In this document: positions 34,079 to 43,545 of the stretch, piece after piece
How the letters are laid out: every line of letters starts with the position of its first letter
Position numbering within the stretch: position 1 is the first letter of the stretch
DNA from: JAGVSR01 sp964458265
GTDB taxonomy: Bacteria > Pseudomonadota > Alphaproteobacteria > Rhizobiales > Hyphomicrobiaceae
DNA: 64,000 nucleotides
Assembly (NCBI GenBank): GCA_964458265.1
Contig: CAYWIF010000013.1
Span: 17,995 to 81,994, forward strand
Reading direction: 5' to 3'
The notes under the pieces: generated by a model
Told to the model about the DNA's origin: nothing
Database searches by the model: none
What the model saw: only the letters and a program-made list of their open reading frames with translations
Position numbers and translations under genes: made by a program

Positions 34079-36766
34079 ATGCCAGCTTGGGTCTATCGGT
34101 TCGGCCCCGATCAAACGGATGGCCACGCGGGTCTGACCGACGAACTCGGCGGCAAGGGCGCGAATTTGGCCGAGATGGCCCGCCTCGGTCTGCCGGTACC
34201 CCCGGGATTTACGATCTCGACCCGTGTCTGCCGTTATTTCTTTGCCAACGGTGAAACTCTCCCCGGCGGACTCGAAAGCGATATTCGCGACGCCGTGGCG
34301 TCGATGGGCCGCGCCACGGGCGCCACATTCGGCGATCCGCGAAATCCTCTTCTTCTCGCGGTTCGCTCGGGCGCCGCGATTTCAATGCCTGGTATGATGG
34401 ATACGATCCTCAACCTCGGCCTCAACGACGAAACCGTCGACGGTCTCGCCCGCCATTCCGGCGACGCGCGCTTCGCCTACGACAGCTACCGGCGCTTCAT
34501 CGAGATGTACGGCGATGTCGTTCTCGGCGTCGACCACGGGCTCTTTGCCGACCTTCTGGACAACTTCAAGAACCTGAATGCACTTGCGTCCGATACGGAA
34601 CTGACCGCCGAGCAATGGCGCGATGTCATCGGCCGCTACAAGGCAGCCGTTCGCGACGAAACCGCCGGCGACTTTCCGCAGGATACCAACGAGCAGCTTC
34701 TGCGCGCCATCCACGCTGTCCTCAAGTCCTGGCGCAACGAGCGCGCCGACAGCTATCGCCGGCTGCACGCCATTCCCGAAGACATGGGAACCGCCGTGAC
34801 AGTACAGGCGATGGTTTTCGGCAACCGGGGAGAAACGTCTGCGACAGGTGTAGCCTTCACGCGCAATCCCGCAACGGGCGCCAAGGAAATCTACGGCGAA
34901 TACCTTCCCAATGCGCAAGGCGAAGACATCGTCGCCGGCACGCGCACGCCGCTCCGCTTGACGGAGAAGTCGCGCACCGACCTGAATGCGAAAGAAGCTT
35001 CGCTTGAAACGGTCATGCCGCAGGCCTTCGCGGAACTGAAGGCCATCTTTGCACGCCTGGAAGCGCATTACCGCGACATGCAGGATGTGGAATTCACAAT
35101 CCAGGAGGGCAAGGTCTGGATGCTCCAGACCCGATCGGGCAAGCGCTCGGCCGAAGCCGCATTGAAAATTGCCGTCGATCTGGTCGAGGAGCAAATCATC
35201 TCGCGCGACGAAGCCGTGATGATGGTCGAACCGCAGGCCTTGTCGCATCTCCTTCATCCCCGCATCGAGGAGGGCGCCAAGAAGGATCTGATTGCCCGTG
35301 GTCTTCCCGCGTCGCCGGGCGCAGCCACCGGCGAAATCGTTCTCACCTCCGACGAAGCGGAAGTCATGCGCGCGCAGGGACGCCATGTGATCCTTGTGCG
35401 GGTCGAGACCAGCGCCGAAGACATCAATGGAATGAGTGCCGCCGTCGGTGTTCTCACCCAACGTGGCGGGTTGACGAGCCATGCTGCGGTGGTTGCCCGC
35501 AGCATGGGCCTTCCGTGCATTTCCGGCGCGGGCGCCATTCGCATCGATATGGCCCAAGGCGTCGTGCGCACGGCTCAGCGCACGTTCAACCGCGGCGACG
35601 TCATCACGATCGATGGCACCACCGGCGAAGTCCTTGCCGGCGCCGTCCCCATGCGGCAGCCGGAACTGTCAGCCGATTTCGCGACCCTGATTGCCTGGGC
35701 TGATACCTTCCGCGGCCTCAAGGTCCGCGCCAATGCCGACACCCCGCGCGATACGCTTCAGGCCCGCAAGCTCGGCGCTGAAGGCATCGGCCTTTGTCGC
35801 ACGGAGCACATGTTTTTCGACGCCTCGCGCATCCTCGCCATGCGGGAGATGATCTGCGCCAACGACGAAAAAGGCCGTCGCGCTGCGCTGGCAAGAATTT
35901 TGCCGATGCAGCGTTCCGATTTCGTCGAACTGTTTCGCATCATGGACGGCGATCCGGTCACCATTCGGCTCCTTGATCCGCCGTTGCACGAGTTCCTGCC
36001 CCGCCACGACGCGGAGTTGGCCCCCATTGCCGAAGCGCTCGGCATCACGCTCGATCGATTGAAAACGCGTGTTGCCGAGTTGTCCGAATTCAACCCCATG
36101 CTGGGCTTCCGCGGCTGCCGGCTCGCAATCCGCTATCCGGAAATTACCGAGATGCAGGCTCGCGCCATCTTTGAAGCTTCGATCGAAGCACAAAAACAAA
36201 TGAACCGGCCTGTCTTACCGGAAATCATGATCCCGCTCGTCGCTTACCGCCGGGAGTTCGACATTCTGGCCGGCGTCATCCGCGCCACGGCCGAGAAAGT
36301 CGAACAGGAGGCCGGCTGCCGCCTTTCCTATCAGATCGGCACCATGATCGAACTGCCCCGCGCCGCCTTGCGCGCGCAGGAGTTGAGCGAGGGACGGGGC
36401 GGCGCGGAGTTCTTCTCGTTCGGCACCAACGACCTCACGCAGACCTGCCTCGGGCTTTCTCGCGACGACGCCGCGCCCATTCTGTCGAACTATGCCGGCA
36501 AAGGCATTTTCGACCGCGACCCGTTCGTTTCGATCGACGAGGACGGCGTCGGCGAACTGATCCGGATCGGTATCGCCGGCGGTCGCGCCGGGCGCGCCGG
36601 TCTCAAGATAGGTGTTTGCGGCGAGCACGGCGGCGATGCGCACTCCGTGGCGTTCTTCCACGATCTGGGACTGGACTACGTGTCCTGCTCGCCGTTCCGG
36701 GTTCCGATTGCGCGACTGGCCGCTGCGCGCGCTGCGATCGTTGCGCGCCGTCGCGGCGAGAGTTGA
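34079..36766 (+). CDS. ppdK: pyruvate, phosphate dikinase
   Basis: Interconverts pyruvate, ATP and phosphate with PEP, AMP and pyrophosphate. The N-terminal ATP-grasp domain runs from GPDQTDGHAGLTDELGGKGANLAEM. The swivelling phosphohistidine domain has the catalytic His468 in GGLTSHAAVVARSMGLPC. The C-terminal PEP/pyruvate barrel contains SFGTNDLTQT and the active-site Cys/Glu stretch GEHGGDAHSVAFFHDLGLDYVSCSPFRVPIARLAAA. At 895 residues it is complete. The ATG at 34079 aligns with the family start; the longer frame from 34013 adds unrelated residues. It usually supports gluconeogenesis or PEP balance. Confidence 0.96.
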   Translation: MPAWVYRFGPDQTDGHAGLTDELGGKGANLAEMARLGLPVPPGFTISTRVCRYFFANGETLPGGLESDIRDAVASMGRATGATFGDPRNPLLLAVRSGAAISMPGMMDTILNLGLNDETVDGLARHSGDARFAYDSYRRFIEMYGDVVLGVDHGLFADLLDNFKNLNALASDTELTAEQWRDVIGRYKAAVRDETAGDFPQDTNEQLLRAIHAVLKSWRNERADSYRRLHAIPEDMGTAVTVQAMVFGNRGETSATGVAFTRNPATGAKEIYGEYLPNAQGEDIVAGTRTPLRLTEKSRTDLNAKEASLETVMPQAFAELKAIFARLEAHYRDMQDVEFTIQEGKVWMLQTRSGKRSAEAALKIAVDLVEEQIISRDEAVMMVEPQALSHLLHPRIEEGAKKDLIARGLPASPGAATGEIVLTSDEAEVMRAQGRHVILVRVETSAEDINGMSAAVGVLTQRGGLTSHAAVVARSMGLPCISGAGAIRIDMAQGVVRTAQRTFNRGDVITIDGTTGEVLAGAVPMRQPELSADFATLIAWADTFRGLKVRANADTPRDTLQARKLGAEGIGLCRTEHMFFDASRILAMREMICANDEKGRRAALARILPMQRSDFVELFRIMDGDPVTIRLLDPPLHEFLPRHDAELAPIAEALGITLDRLKTRVAELSEFNPMLGFRGCRLAIRYPEITEMQARAIFEASIEAQKQMNRPVLPEIMIPLVAYRREFDILAGVIRATAEKVEQEAGCRLSYQIGTMIELPRAALRAQELSEGRGGAEFFSFGTNDLTQTCLGLSRDDAAPILSNYAGKGIFDRDPFVSIDEDGVGELIRIGIAGGRAGRAGLKIGVCGEHGGDAHSVAFFHDLGLDYVSCSPFRVPIARLAAARAAIVARRRGES

Positions 36767-36782
36767 AAGCGCTGACCTATGT

Positions 36783-37004
36783 CTAAAGAAAGCTGCGGTC
36801 GGGATCGCCGTCGTCGCCGAGGCGCCGGCGCACGGGCGCAGGACCGGAATTCTTCGGCGTAAGGAGGATTGCCAGCACGAAGGGCGGGAAAACAAAGCAC
36901 CATGCCGCCCAAGAGGAGTAGTCCCGGTTTTTCATAGCAGCGAGAATGCCGCCGGTGAGCGCCGAGATGAGCGCCACTGCGCCCCAAATGACGATGTAGG
37001 TCAT
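36783..37004 (-). CDS. small membrane protein
   Basis: A 73-residue protein with two hydrophobic segments (TYIVIWGAVALISALTGGILAAM and WAAWCFVFPPFVLAILL) and a basic, proline-rich C-terminus. GAGGAGACC precedes the ATG at 37004, a good ribosome site, so I rejected the ORF start at 37106. It converges on ppdK. Function unknown. Confidence 0.65.
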   Translation of the reverse strand: MTYIVIWGAVALISALTGGILAAMKNRDYSSWAAWCFVFPPFVLAILLTPKNSGPAPVRRRLGDDGDPDRSFL

Positions 37005-37136
37005 GGTCTCCTCATAGGCCCGAAGGTCACTGGAACGGCTCCGCATCCGGGCAGCCAAGCACTTGGGCGATGATTGCGGCAAAAGCAAGCAGCGGCGGGC
37101 GCACATCCTTATGGTCGTCTGGGGTGTGCTGCTGCC

Positions 37137-37988
37137 TTAGCCAGCAAAATCGAGCCCGAGATCGAGCACCGGCGCGGAGTGCGTCAGTGCGCCGGCCGAA
37201 ATGAGATCGACGCCCGTTTCGGCGATCGCGCGCACCGTCGTCAGATTGACCCCGCCCGACGCCTCCGTCATGGCCCGTCCGGCCACCATCCTCACGGCGT
37301 CGCGCAACATCTGAGGTGTCATATTGTCGAGCAGTACGGCATCGACCTTATGTTTCAATACCGCTGCGAGTTGATCCAGCGTGTCGACCTCGACCTCGAT
37401 CTTCACCATGTGACCCGCGTAGGCGCGTGCGCGCGCAATCGCGTCGTCGATTCCGCCCGCCGCCACGATGTGATTGTCCTTGATGAGGATCGCATCGAAA
37501 AGACCCGTGCGGTGGTTCTGGCCCCCACCGCAGCGCACCGCAAACTTCTCGAACGCGCGTAAACCTGGGGTCGTCTTGCGCGTATCAGCGATCGCGGCCC
37601 CTGTGCCGCTAATCGCATCCACATAGCGCCGCGTCAGAGAAGCAATGCCGCTGAGCCGCCCGAGATAATTGAGCGCCACCCGTTCCCCGGTGAGAATGGC
37701 CCGCGCGTTGCCCGTTATGCGCGCAATCGCGTCGCCCGCCACCACAGCGTCGCCATCAAGTTTGAGCCGCTTGAAAACCACGCCGGCATCCAGCGCCGCG
37801 AATGCCGCCTCGGCCAGATCGAGCCCCGCGACAACGCCTCTCTGCCGCGATACGATCGCCGCATCCGCCGTCGTGTCCGGGGCGACCGTCGCATCGGTCG
37901 TCAGATCGCCTGCCAGACCCAAGTCCTCGGCCAGCGCCTCCCTCACGGCCCGCTGCACGAGCGCCTTCGGCAATTGCGGCAGGCTCAC
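37137..37988 (-). CDS. nadC: nicotinate-nucleotide diphosphorylase (carboxylating)
   Basis: Last enzyme of the nadABC route: quinolinate plus PRPP gives nicotinate mononucleotide and CO2. The 283 residues include VALNYLGRLSGIASLTRRYVD, DTRKTTPGLRAFEKFAVRCGGGQNHRTGLFDAILIKDNH and VEVDTLDQLAAVLKHKVDAVLLDNM, all hallmark NadC stretches with the substrate-binding Arg, His and Lys residues. The ATG overlaps the nadB stop by ATGA, so translation is coupled. It is the final gene of the nadA-nadB-nadC unit. Confidence 0.96.
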   Translation of the reverse strand: MSLPQLPKALVQRAVREALAEDLGLAGDLTTDATVAPDTTADAAIVSRQRGVVAGLDLAEAAFAALDAGVVFKRLKLDGDAVVAGDAIARITGNARAILTGERVALNYLGRLSGIASLTRRYVDAISGTGAAIADTRKTTPGLRAFEKFAVRCGGGQNHRTGLFDAILIKDNHIVAAGGIDDAIARARAYAGHMVKIEVEVDTLDQLAAVLKHKVDAVLLDNMTPQMLRDAVRMVAGRAMTEASGGVNLTTVRAIAETGVDLISAGALTHSAPVLDLGLDFAG

Positions 37989-39640
37989 AGCGCCATCTCC
38001 AGCGCCGCGCGCCGGCGCTTTGTCAGGGCCGCCTCTTCGATCGCCTTGAGGTCATCGAGTGTCACGAACGTTCGCTTCTGCAGCCGTCCCTCGGCGTGCG
38101 GGTAGTCGCTCCGGAAATGCCCGCCCCGGCTTTCCTTTCTCGCCAATGCCGCCGCTGCGATGAGCCGCGCCGTCAACGCCATGTTGGTGACGACCTGATC
38201 GCCGGCCGCCTCGGCGGCGATCTCGCGCAACTCCCCGAGCGCGTGACGCAGACCCTTGGCCTCACGGACGACACCCACATCCTCACTCATGATGCGCCGG
38301 ATGTGCCGGATCGCCTCGGCCCTGTTCCGCATGTCGACGACCCTGCCGCCCTTGACGAGCCGCAATCTCGCAACCGGCTTCGCATCGGACGCCGGCACGA
38401 GCGCGCGGATATCGTCGGCCACCCGGCCACCGATCACGATGGCTTCGAGCAGCGAGTTCGATGCCAGACGATTGGCCCCGTGCAGTCCCGTCGAGGCGAC
38501 TTCTCCCGCCGCCCACAGCCCCGCAACGCTCGACCGCCCATGCAAATCGGTCGCGATCCCGCCCATGTGATAATGCGCGGCTGGCGCCACTGGGATCAGT
38601 TCGGTCACCGGATCGATCCCCGCCGCCCGGCAATGCGCGTCAACCGTCGGATACGCCGATGCAAAGCGCGCGCCGATAGCCTCGCGGCAGTCCAGGAACG
38701 CCCCGCGCCCGCCGATGACCTCTTCGAATACCGCACGTGCCACGATATCGCGCGGCGCCAGATCAGCGTCCGGGTGATGGCGCTGCATGAAGCGCTCACC
38801 CGCCTTGTTGACGAGCACCGCCCCTTCCCCGCGCAACGCTTCCGTCGCCAGCGGGGCCGGATCAGCGCCGGTATCGATGGCTGTGGGATGAAACTGAACG
38901 AATTCCGGATCGGCGATGACTGCCCCCGCCCGTGCGGCGAACGCAATCGCTTCGCCGCGCGCGTAGGCCGGATTCGTGGTCACGGAATAGAGCCCGCCGA
39001 CGCCGCCCGTCGCCAGCACGACGGCGCTCGCCGGAATGAGTTCGTAAGTGCCTTGCCCGCGCGTCTCGCCCCGCGCCAGCCGGACGCCGACCACGCGCCC
39101 GTTCTCGATCACGAGATCTTCCGCTTCGTGCCCCGTGATGACGCGGATGGACGGCGTCGCGCGTGCGGCCGCGATCAGCGCCTGCATGATCGCCGCGCCG
39201 GCCCGGTCGCCCGACACGCGCACGATCCGCTTCGCCGAATGCGCTGCCTCGCGCGACAACACGAAATGCCCTGCCAGATCGCGGTCGAACGGCACGCCGT
39301 AGCGCAACAGGTCGCGTACGCGGTCGCCGGCCTCTTCCGCCACCGTCCGCGCCACCGCCTCGTCCACGATACCTGCGCCCGCAACGATCGTGTCGTGCGC
39401 ATGCGCGTCCGCGGAGTCGCCTTCGCCCACGGCGGCCGCGATGCCGCCCTGCGCCCAGACGCTGGATGCGCCCTCGCCGAGCGGCGCAGCGGCCACGATC
39501 GTGACCGGCAGCGGAGCCAGCTTCAGCGCCGTGTAAAGTCCGGCCAGTCCCGCTCCGACGATGACGATATCGCCGGGACCGAGCGGCTTCTTCGGATTGG
39601 AGAAGCCTTTGAACTTGCCGTTTCGAACGTGCTTGGCCAT
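37985..39640 (-). CDS. nadB: L-aspartate oxidase
   Basis: FAD enzyme that oxidises L-aspartate to iminoaspartate for NAD synthesis. The FAD motif VIVGAGLAGLYTALKLA lies near residues 25-41. Further family features are SSVWAQGGIAAAVG, the HxxxRxxR-type region with GANRLASNSLLEAIV, and the C-terminal capping helix. Length is 551 residues. ATG 39640 is chosen because GAGGTG precedes it; an in-frame ATG at 39682 is 16 bases from the nadA stop. The product goes directly to NadA. Confidence 0.95.
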   Translation of the reverse strand: MAKHVRNGKFKGFSNPKKPLGPGDIVIVGAGLAGLYTALKLAPLPVTIVAAAPLGEGASSVWAQGGIAAAVGEGDSADAHAHDTIVAGAGIVDEAVARTVAEEAGDRVRDLLRYGVPFDRDLAGHFVLSREAAHSAKRIVRVSGDRAGAAIMQALIAAARATPSIRVITGHEAEDLVIENGRVVGVRLARGETRGQGTYELIPASAVVLATGGVGGLYSVTTNPAYARGEAIAFAARAGAVIADPEFVQFHPTAIDTGADPAPLATEALRGEGAVLVNKAGERFMQRHHPDADLAPRDIVARAVFEEVIGGRGAFLDCREAIGARFASAYPTVDAHCRAAGIDPVTELIPVAPAAHYHMGGIATDLHGRSSVAGLWAAGEVASTGLHGANRLASNSLLEAIVIGGRVADDIRALVPASDAKPVARLRLVKGGRVVDMRNRAEAIRHIRRIMSEDVGVVREAKGLRHALGELREIAAEAAGDQVVTNMALTARLIAAAALARKESRGGHFRSDYPHAEGRLQKRTFVTLDDLKAIEEAALTKRRRAALEMAL

Positions 39641-39697
39641 GGGCTGGCACCTCGCTCGCGGGCCTCCATTGCGAAGGCCCAAGACTTCAGGATCGGA

Positions 39698-40771
39698 TCA
39701 GTGATTGAGATTGACCATGCGTTCAACAGCCCGGCGCGCGCGGTCCGCCACGTCCGGATCGACGGTCACTTCGTATTTCAGGTCCCTGAGGCTCTCGTAG
39801 ATGGCTTCCAGGCTGATGCGCTTCATATGCGGGCACAGATTGCACGGCCGCACGAACTCGACCTCCGGCACGTCGTCGGCAACGTTCGACGCCATCGAGC
39901 ATTCCGTGACCAGCAGCGCCTTGCGCGGCTTATTTGTCTTGACCCAGTTGATCATTCCCGACGTGGAGCCGGTGAAGTCGGCCACGCCGATGACATCCGG
40001 CGGACATTCCGGATGTGCGATGATCTTCACGCCCGGATTAGCGTCGCGATAGGCTTCAAGTTCCTCGGCCGTGAAGCGCTCGTGAACCTCGCAATGGCCA
40101 CGCCACGCGATGATCTCGATATCCGTCTTCGACTGGACGTACTTCGACAGATACTCGTCGGGGATGAGAAGCACGCGCGGTGCGCCAAGGCTTTCGACGA
40201 CTTTCACCGCGTTCGACGACGTGCAGGTGATATCGCATTCGGCCTTCACCGCCGCGGACGTGTTGACGTACGTGACGATCGGCACGCCGGGATAGGCCTC
40301 GCGCAACAATCGCACATCCGCCGCCGTGATCGACGCCGCCAGCGAACAGCCGGCCAGCAGATCAGGGATCAGCACCGTCTTCTTCGGCGACAGAAGCTTT
40401 GACGTCTCCGCCATGAAGTGCACGCCGGCCTGGACGATGATGTCGCCCTTGGCCTTCGCTGCCTCACGCGCAAGTTGCAGGCTGTCGCCGCGAAAGTCGG
40501 CAACCCCGTGAAAGATTTCAGGTGTCATGTAGTTGTGCGCCAGGATGACGGCCCCGCGCTCCGCCTTGAGTTCGTTAATCGCCTTGACGAGCGGTGCGTA
40601 GTGCACCCACTCCATCGGCGTCACGACGCGCTTCATGCGATCGTAGATCGGTGCCAGCTCGCGCTCCAGGGCGGGCGTGAATTGAATGCCGTGATCCGGC
40701 GCCGGTTTGGCAGACGGTCGTGCAGCCTGAGCGGCTGCCGGCCGGCTGAGCGGAAGGGTCACCTGCATCAT
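39698..40771 (-). CDS. nadA: quinolinate synthase
   Basis: 4Fe-4S enzyme that condenses iminoaspartate with dihydroxyacetone phosphate to quinolinate. The cluster cysteines are visible in LLAGCSLAAS, the HPECPP segment and the C-terminal CNLCPHMKRI. The substrate region has VYTNTSAAVKAECD-like residues and GSTSGMI. A perfect AAGGAGG lies 9 bases before the ATG at 40771 (ATG 40768 is a near alternative, and 40792 adds residues without support). First gene of nadA-nadB-nadC. Two palindromic operators lie 34-112 bases upstream of its ATG. Confidence 0.95.
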   Translation of the reverse strand: MMQVTLPLSRPAAAQAARPSAKPAPDHGIQFTPALERELAPIYDRMKRVVTPMEWVHYAPLVKAINELKAERGAVILAHNYMTPEIFHGVADFRGDSLQLAREAAKAKGDIIVQAGVHFMAETSKLLSPKKTVLIPDLLAGCSLAASITAADVRLLREAYPGVPIVTYVNTSAAVKAECDITCTSSNAVKVVESLGAPRVLLIPDEYLSKYVQSKTDIEIIAWRGHCEVHERFTAEELEAYRDANPGVKIIAHPECPPDVIGVADFTGSTSGMINWVKTNKPRKALLVTECSMASNVADDVPEVEFVRPCNLCPHMKRISLEAIYESLRDLKYEVTVDPDVADRARRAVERMVNLNH

Positions 40772-40804
40772 GGACCGAAACCTCCTTGACACCGGCTCCC
40801 GATA

Positions 40805-40821
40805 ATACTCATATCGAGCAT
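40805..40821. promoter_or_regulatory. NadQ-type operator, site 1
   Basis: ATACTC-ATATC-GAGCAT is a 17-bp inverted repeat with one mismatched pair, 34 bases upstream of the nadA start. Together with site 2 it fits the pattern TRCTC-N5-GAGCA. The proposed ligand is the regulator at 41072-42049 (inference). Confidence 0.7.
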
Positions 40822-40866
40822 ATCTTGAGCCTGAGAATGCCCGGCGCTTGCCGGAACCCGTTACTT

Positions 40867-40883
40867 ATGCTCTAGTCGAGCAC
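40867..40883. promoter_or_regulatory. NadQ-type operator, site 2
   Basis: ATGCTC-TAGTC-GAGCAC is a second copy with a perfect TGCTC-N5-GAGCA core. Its centre is 62 bases from site 1, close to six helical turns, which would place two dimers on the same face of the DNA. Confidence 0.7.
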
Positions 40884-41025
40884 TCTGTTGCCTAATTTAA
40901 GGGATAGCCGCGCGCTTTTCCAGCGGAATGGCGCGCGCTGACATAAATAATTCGCGCAACGCCACCACTTGGCCTTCGCGTGCGCTCGACGCTCACAGCC
41001 GCGCAACGCCAACACCGGAAATTCA

Positions 41026-41054
41026 AAGGCTCGGCGATTCCGTCGCCGAGCCTT
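41026..41054 (-). terminator. terminator after the NadQ-like regulator
   Basis: A perfect 12-bp stem (41026-41037 with 41043-41054) with a 5-base loop, starting 18 bases after the regulator stop, with TTTGAATTT following on the minus strand. It separates the regulator transcript from the nadA promoter region. Confidence 0.75.
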
Positions 41055-41071
41055 GTTTCGTTGAGTTGATG

Positions 41072-42049
41072 TCAGACGCGCCCTGGCTTGACGCGCACGC
41101 CCGGTGCGGGCCGCTCCAACAGAACTTCCTTGCGGAACCTGTAGAGCTTGGCGGGACGGCCGCCCGTTCGCGTCTTCATCTCGCCGGTCGGCTCCACAAG
41201 TCCGGCACCTTCCACGAGCCGGCGGAAATTCTGCTTGTGCAGATGCGGACCGAGAATGGCCTCCACCGTCCTCTGCAACTCGAACAGCGTGAATTCGGGC
41301 GGCATCAGTTCAAAGATGACCGGACGGTATTTGATCTTGGCGCGCGTCCGCCCGATCGCCGTCGCCAGGATGCGGCGGTGATCGAAGCGCATCATCGCAC
41401 CGAGCTTTGGCACCGGCGCCCACGCCAGCGCTGCCTCGCGCCCGTCGCGGCGTGCTTCCTCCACGAGTCCGGCCTCGTAGAGCAGCTCATAGCGGTCGAG
41501 GACCTTTTCTTCGTCCCAGGCAGCCCCATCGATGGCGAAACACATGCGCACACGATCCTGGCGCGCGACGGGACGGTTGGGTTCCGACAATTGGTGCGGC
41601 CGTTCCGCCCACTCGCGCAGACGCGGAATGATCTCCGTTTCCAGAATTGCCGGGCGCCCCTTGCGCCAGTCTTCCCATGGAAAATAATGATACCAGCTAC
41701 GCCACGACCCGCGCTGCTTCTCGTCGATTTGGCCGGCATCCGTCAGCGCCAGATAGCCGATCGATACGACATGAGGGTTCTCGTCGCCGATCTGGGCATT
41801 CCGGCCGCGATCTCCGAAGGAATAAAGCTGTTCGACGTACCCGAGCTCGAGCCCGGTCTGGTCGGATACCCAGGTCCTCAGTCCGCCTTCGAACGTGCGG
41901 TGCTTCACGGGTGAGAACGGCCCCGACGGCAGGCTGTCCTGGAGGGTATTGTTTTCATCGCGCACGACCAGAACAACCGGCTCGTTCTCGAGCACGGCCA
42001 CGATGGCGGCATTGAGACCGATTTCTACGGCCGGTACTTCCTGGCGCAT
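41072..42049 (-). CDS. nadQ: NAD biosynthesis regulator, Nudix-like domain plus winged helix (NadQ/NrtR type)
   Basis: A 325-residue protein. The N-terminal half (VEIGLNAAIVAVLENEPVVLVVRDENNTLQDSLPSGPF, then GLRTWVSDQTGLELGYVEQLYSFGDRGR) is a Nudix-like fold, but the Nudix catalytic box (GX5EX7REUXEEXGU) is not recognisable. That agrees with a sensor rather than a hydrolase. The C-terminal half (FELMPPEFTLFELQRTVEAILGPHLHKQNFRRLVEGAGLVEPTGE) is the winged helix of the NrtR class. RGGRP-like residues follow. Alphaproteobacteria have a NadQ regulator in this position. It is probably a repressor of nadABC. ATG 42049 has AAGGGA upstream. Confidence 0.75.
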   Translation of the reverse strand: MRQEVPAVEIGLNAAIVAVLENEPVVLVVRDENNTLQDSLPSGPFSPVKHRTFEGGLRTWVSDQTGLELGYVEQLYSFGDRGRNAQIGDENPHVVSIGYLALTDAGQIDEKQRGSWRSWYHYFPWEDWRKGRPAILETEIIPRLREWAERPHQLSEPNRPVARQDRVRMCFAIDGAAWDEEKVLDRYELLYEAGLVEEARRDGREAALAWAPVPKLGAMMRFDHRRILATAIGRTRAKIKYRPVIFELMPPEFTLFELQRTVEAILGPHLHKQNFRRLVEGAGLVEPTGEMKTRTGGRPAKLYRFRKEVLLERPAPGVRVKPGRV

Positions 42050-42276
42050 CGAAGTCCCTTTCGGGTGATGGCGCTCGAGGGTCTCGCGCGGGATACGCCG
42101 CACATTTGCGTCCGATACCATGGGCTCAGTCTCCCGTCTCTAAACTGCGTTGGACGATAAGGAGGCAGTCTCTTGTCACGTGCAACTAGGGCGTGGACTG
42201 CTTCGACTAATGTGCCTAACGGGGCGGCTTGGCGAATATTCCCCCGCCGCGCAAAAGCTTCGGCCACTTTATTGAA

Positions 42277-42906
42277 CTAGGTCCGTCCAGCGGTCTGGTA
42301 GAGCTCCATGAACCGGGCAACGAACTGCCGCTCCGCCACATCCGTCGGCGATGCGGACAAGCGATCAAGAGTTTGCGCCAGCTTGGAGCTAAGCCCATCC
42401 GGTTCGCCGAAATAGAGCCGTGCCTCCGTCTCCGAGAACCCGGCCAATCGCGTAGCCTCGTAGTAAGCAGCGATTGTATCAGCGGCCTTGATGGCAGCGG
42501 TCATATGTGGCTGCAATGTGGCGGGCAGTCCAAACCTCTGGTGAACGGCTGCCAGAATGCGCAGTTCGAACGCCTTGTAATCGAGCCCGATCGCTGTCTT
42601 GAACGGACTGATGAGATCACCGATCACGTATTCGGGCGCATCGTGCAGCAGCGCCGCGAGAGCATCCGCATCGCTGCGCTCGGGCATTCGGTCCGATACG
42701 ATCGCCTCGACAAGCAAGGCATGCTCCGCGACCGAAAAGGCGTGATCGCCGACGGTTTGACCGTTCCAGCGCGCGACGCGGGCAAGACCGTGCGCAATAT
42801 CCGTGATCTCGATGTCGTCCGGCGAGGGATCGAGGAGATCGAGCCGTCGGCCCGATAGCATCCGCTGCCAGGCGCGCGGGCGTGGTGTGTTCGGCAGCCC
42901 GGTCAT
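42277..42906 (-). CDS. HD-domain phosphohydrolase, YfbR-like
   Basis: A 209-residue HD protein. Metal ligands are recognisable: HAFSVAEH (first His), the HD pair in LLHDAPEYVIGDLISPFK (H88, D89) and a later Asp in IKAADTIAAYYEA. These features match the YfbR/5'-deoxynucleotidase-like group, which cleaves dNMPs. The ATG overlaps the stop of the tag gene upstream (ATGA), so nucleotide clean-up and base-excision repair would be co-produced. The substrate is not proven. Confidence 0.8.
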   Translation of the reverse strand: MTGLPNTPRPRAWQRMLSGRRLDLLDPSPDDIEITDIAHGLARVARWNGQTVGDHAFSVAEHALLVEAIVSDRMPERSDADALAALLHDAPEYVIGDLISPFKTAIGLDYKAFELRILAAVHQRFGLPATLQPHMTAAIKAADTIAAYYEATRLAGFSETEARLYFGEPDGLSSKLAQTLDRLSASPTDVAERQFVARFMELYQTAGRT

Positions 42907-43514
42907 TGCGGTCGCTTGAAACGACGATGCAGCTTGAGGCAGGCCGCATGCCGCGGACAGCCGGTGAGATGATCGTTCACCAGCCCCACCGACTGCATGT
43001 AAGCGTAAATCGTCGTCGGTCCGACGAACCGGAACCCCTCGGCTTTCAGCGCCTTCGAGATTTGCTTCGACAGGTTCGTCTCAGCCGGCACCTCCTTCAT
43101 CGTCTGGAATGCATTGAGCACGGGTCCGTCCGCCAACTGCGCCCAGAGGAATGCGGCGAGTGTTGTTCGCTCGCGTAATGTCAGATAGGCGCGCGCATTG
43201 TCGATTGTCGCCTCGATTTTGAGACGATTGCGCACAATACCGGCGTCCCCCATGAGCCTTTGAATGTCTGTCTCGCCGTATCGCACGATGACTTCGGGAT
43301 CGAAACCGTCAAACGCACTGCGGAACGCTTCGCGCTTGCGCAGGATCGTGATCCACGAAAGGCCCGCCTGGAATCCCTCCAGGATCAGCTTTTCAAACAA
43401 CCGCCGGTCATCCGCGTGCGGCACGCCCCATTCCGTATCGTGGTAGTGGATGTAGAGGGGGTCTGAAATGCCGGGCCACGGACAGCGCTCCAGGCCGGGT
43501 GCGGTTTTCGCCAT
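42903..43514 (-). CDS. tag: DNA-3-methyladenine glycosylase I
   Basis: Removes 3-methyladenine from alkylated DNA. The N-terminal zinc Cys and the DNA-contact stretch appear as RCPWPGISDPLYIHYHDTEWGVP, and the C-terminal zinc ligands as NDHLTGCPRHAAC. The substrate pocket region GLSWITILRKREAFR and FVGPTTIYAYMQSVGLVNDH are typical. Length is 203 residues. ATG 43514 starts in front of the conserved Zn Cys; the frame from 43607 adds non-family residues. It overlaps the HD gene. Confidence 0.94.
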   Translation of the reverse strand: MAKTAPGLERCPWPGISDPLYIHYHDTEWGVPHADDRRLFEKLILEGFQAGLSWITILRKREAFRSAFDGFDPEVIVRYGETDIQRLMGDAGIVRNRLKIEATIDNARAYLTLRERTTLAAFLWAQLADGPVLNAFQTMKEVPAETNLSKQISKALKAEGFRFVGPTTIYAYMQSVGLVNDHLTGCPRHAACLKLHRRFKRPQ

Positions 43515-43545
43515 CGGTCGTATCCTCTGAGCACGCTCGTAAACG

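Noticed and set aside
37802..40402. 866-residue plus-strand frame over nadB and nadA
   Set aside because: An antisense artefact, very rich in Arg and His, that overlaps two certain genes.
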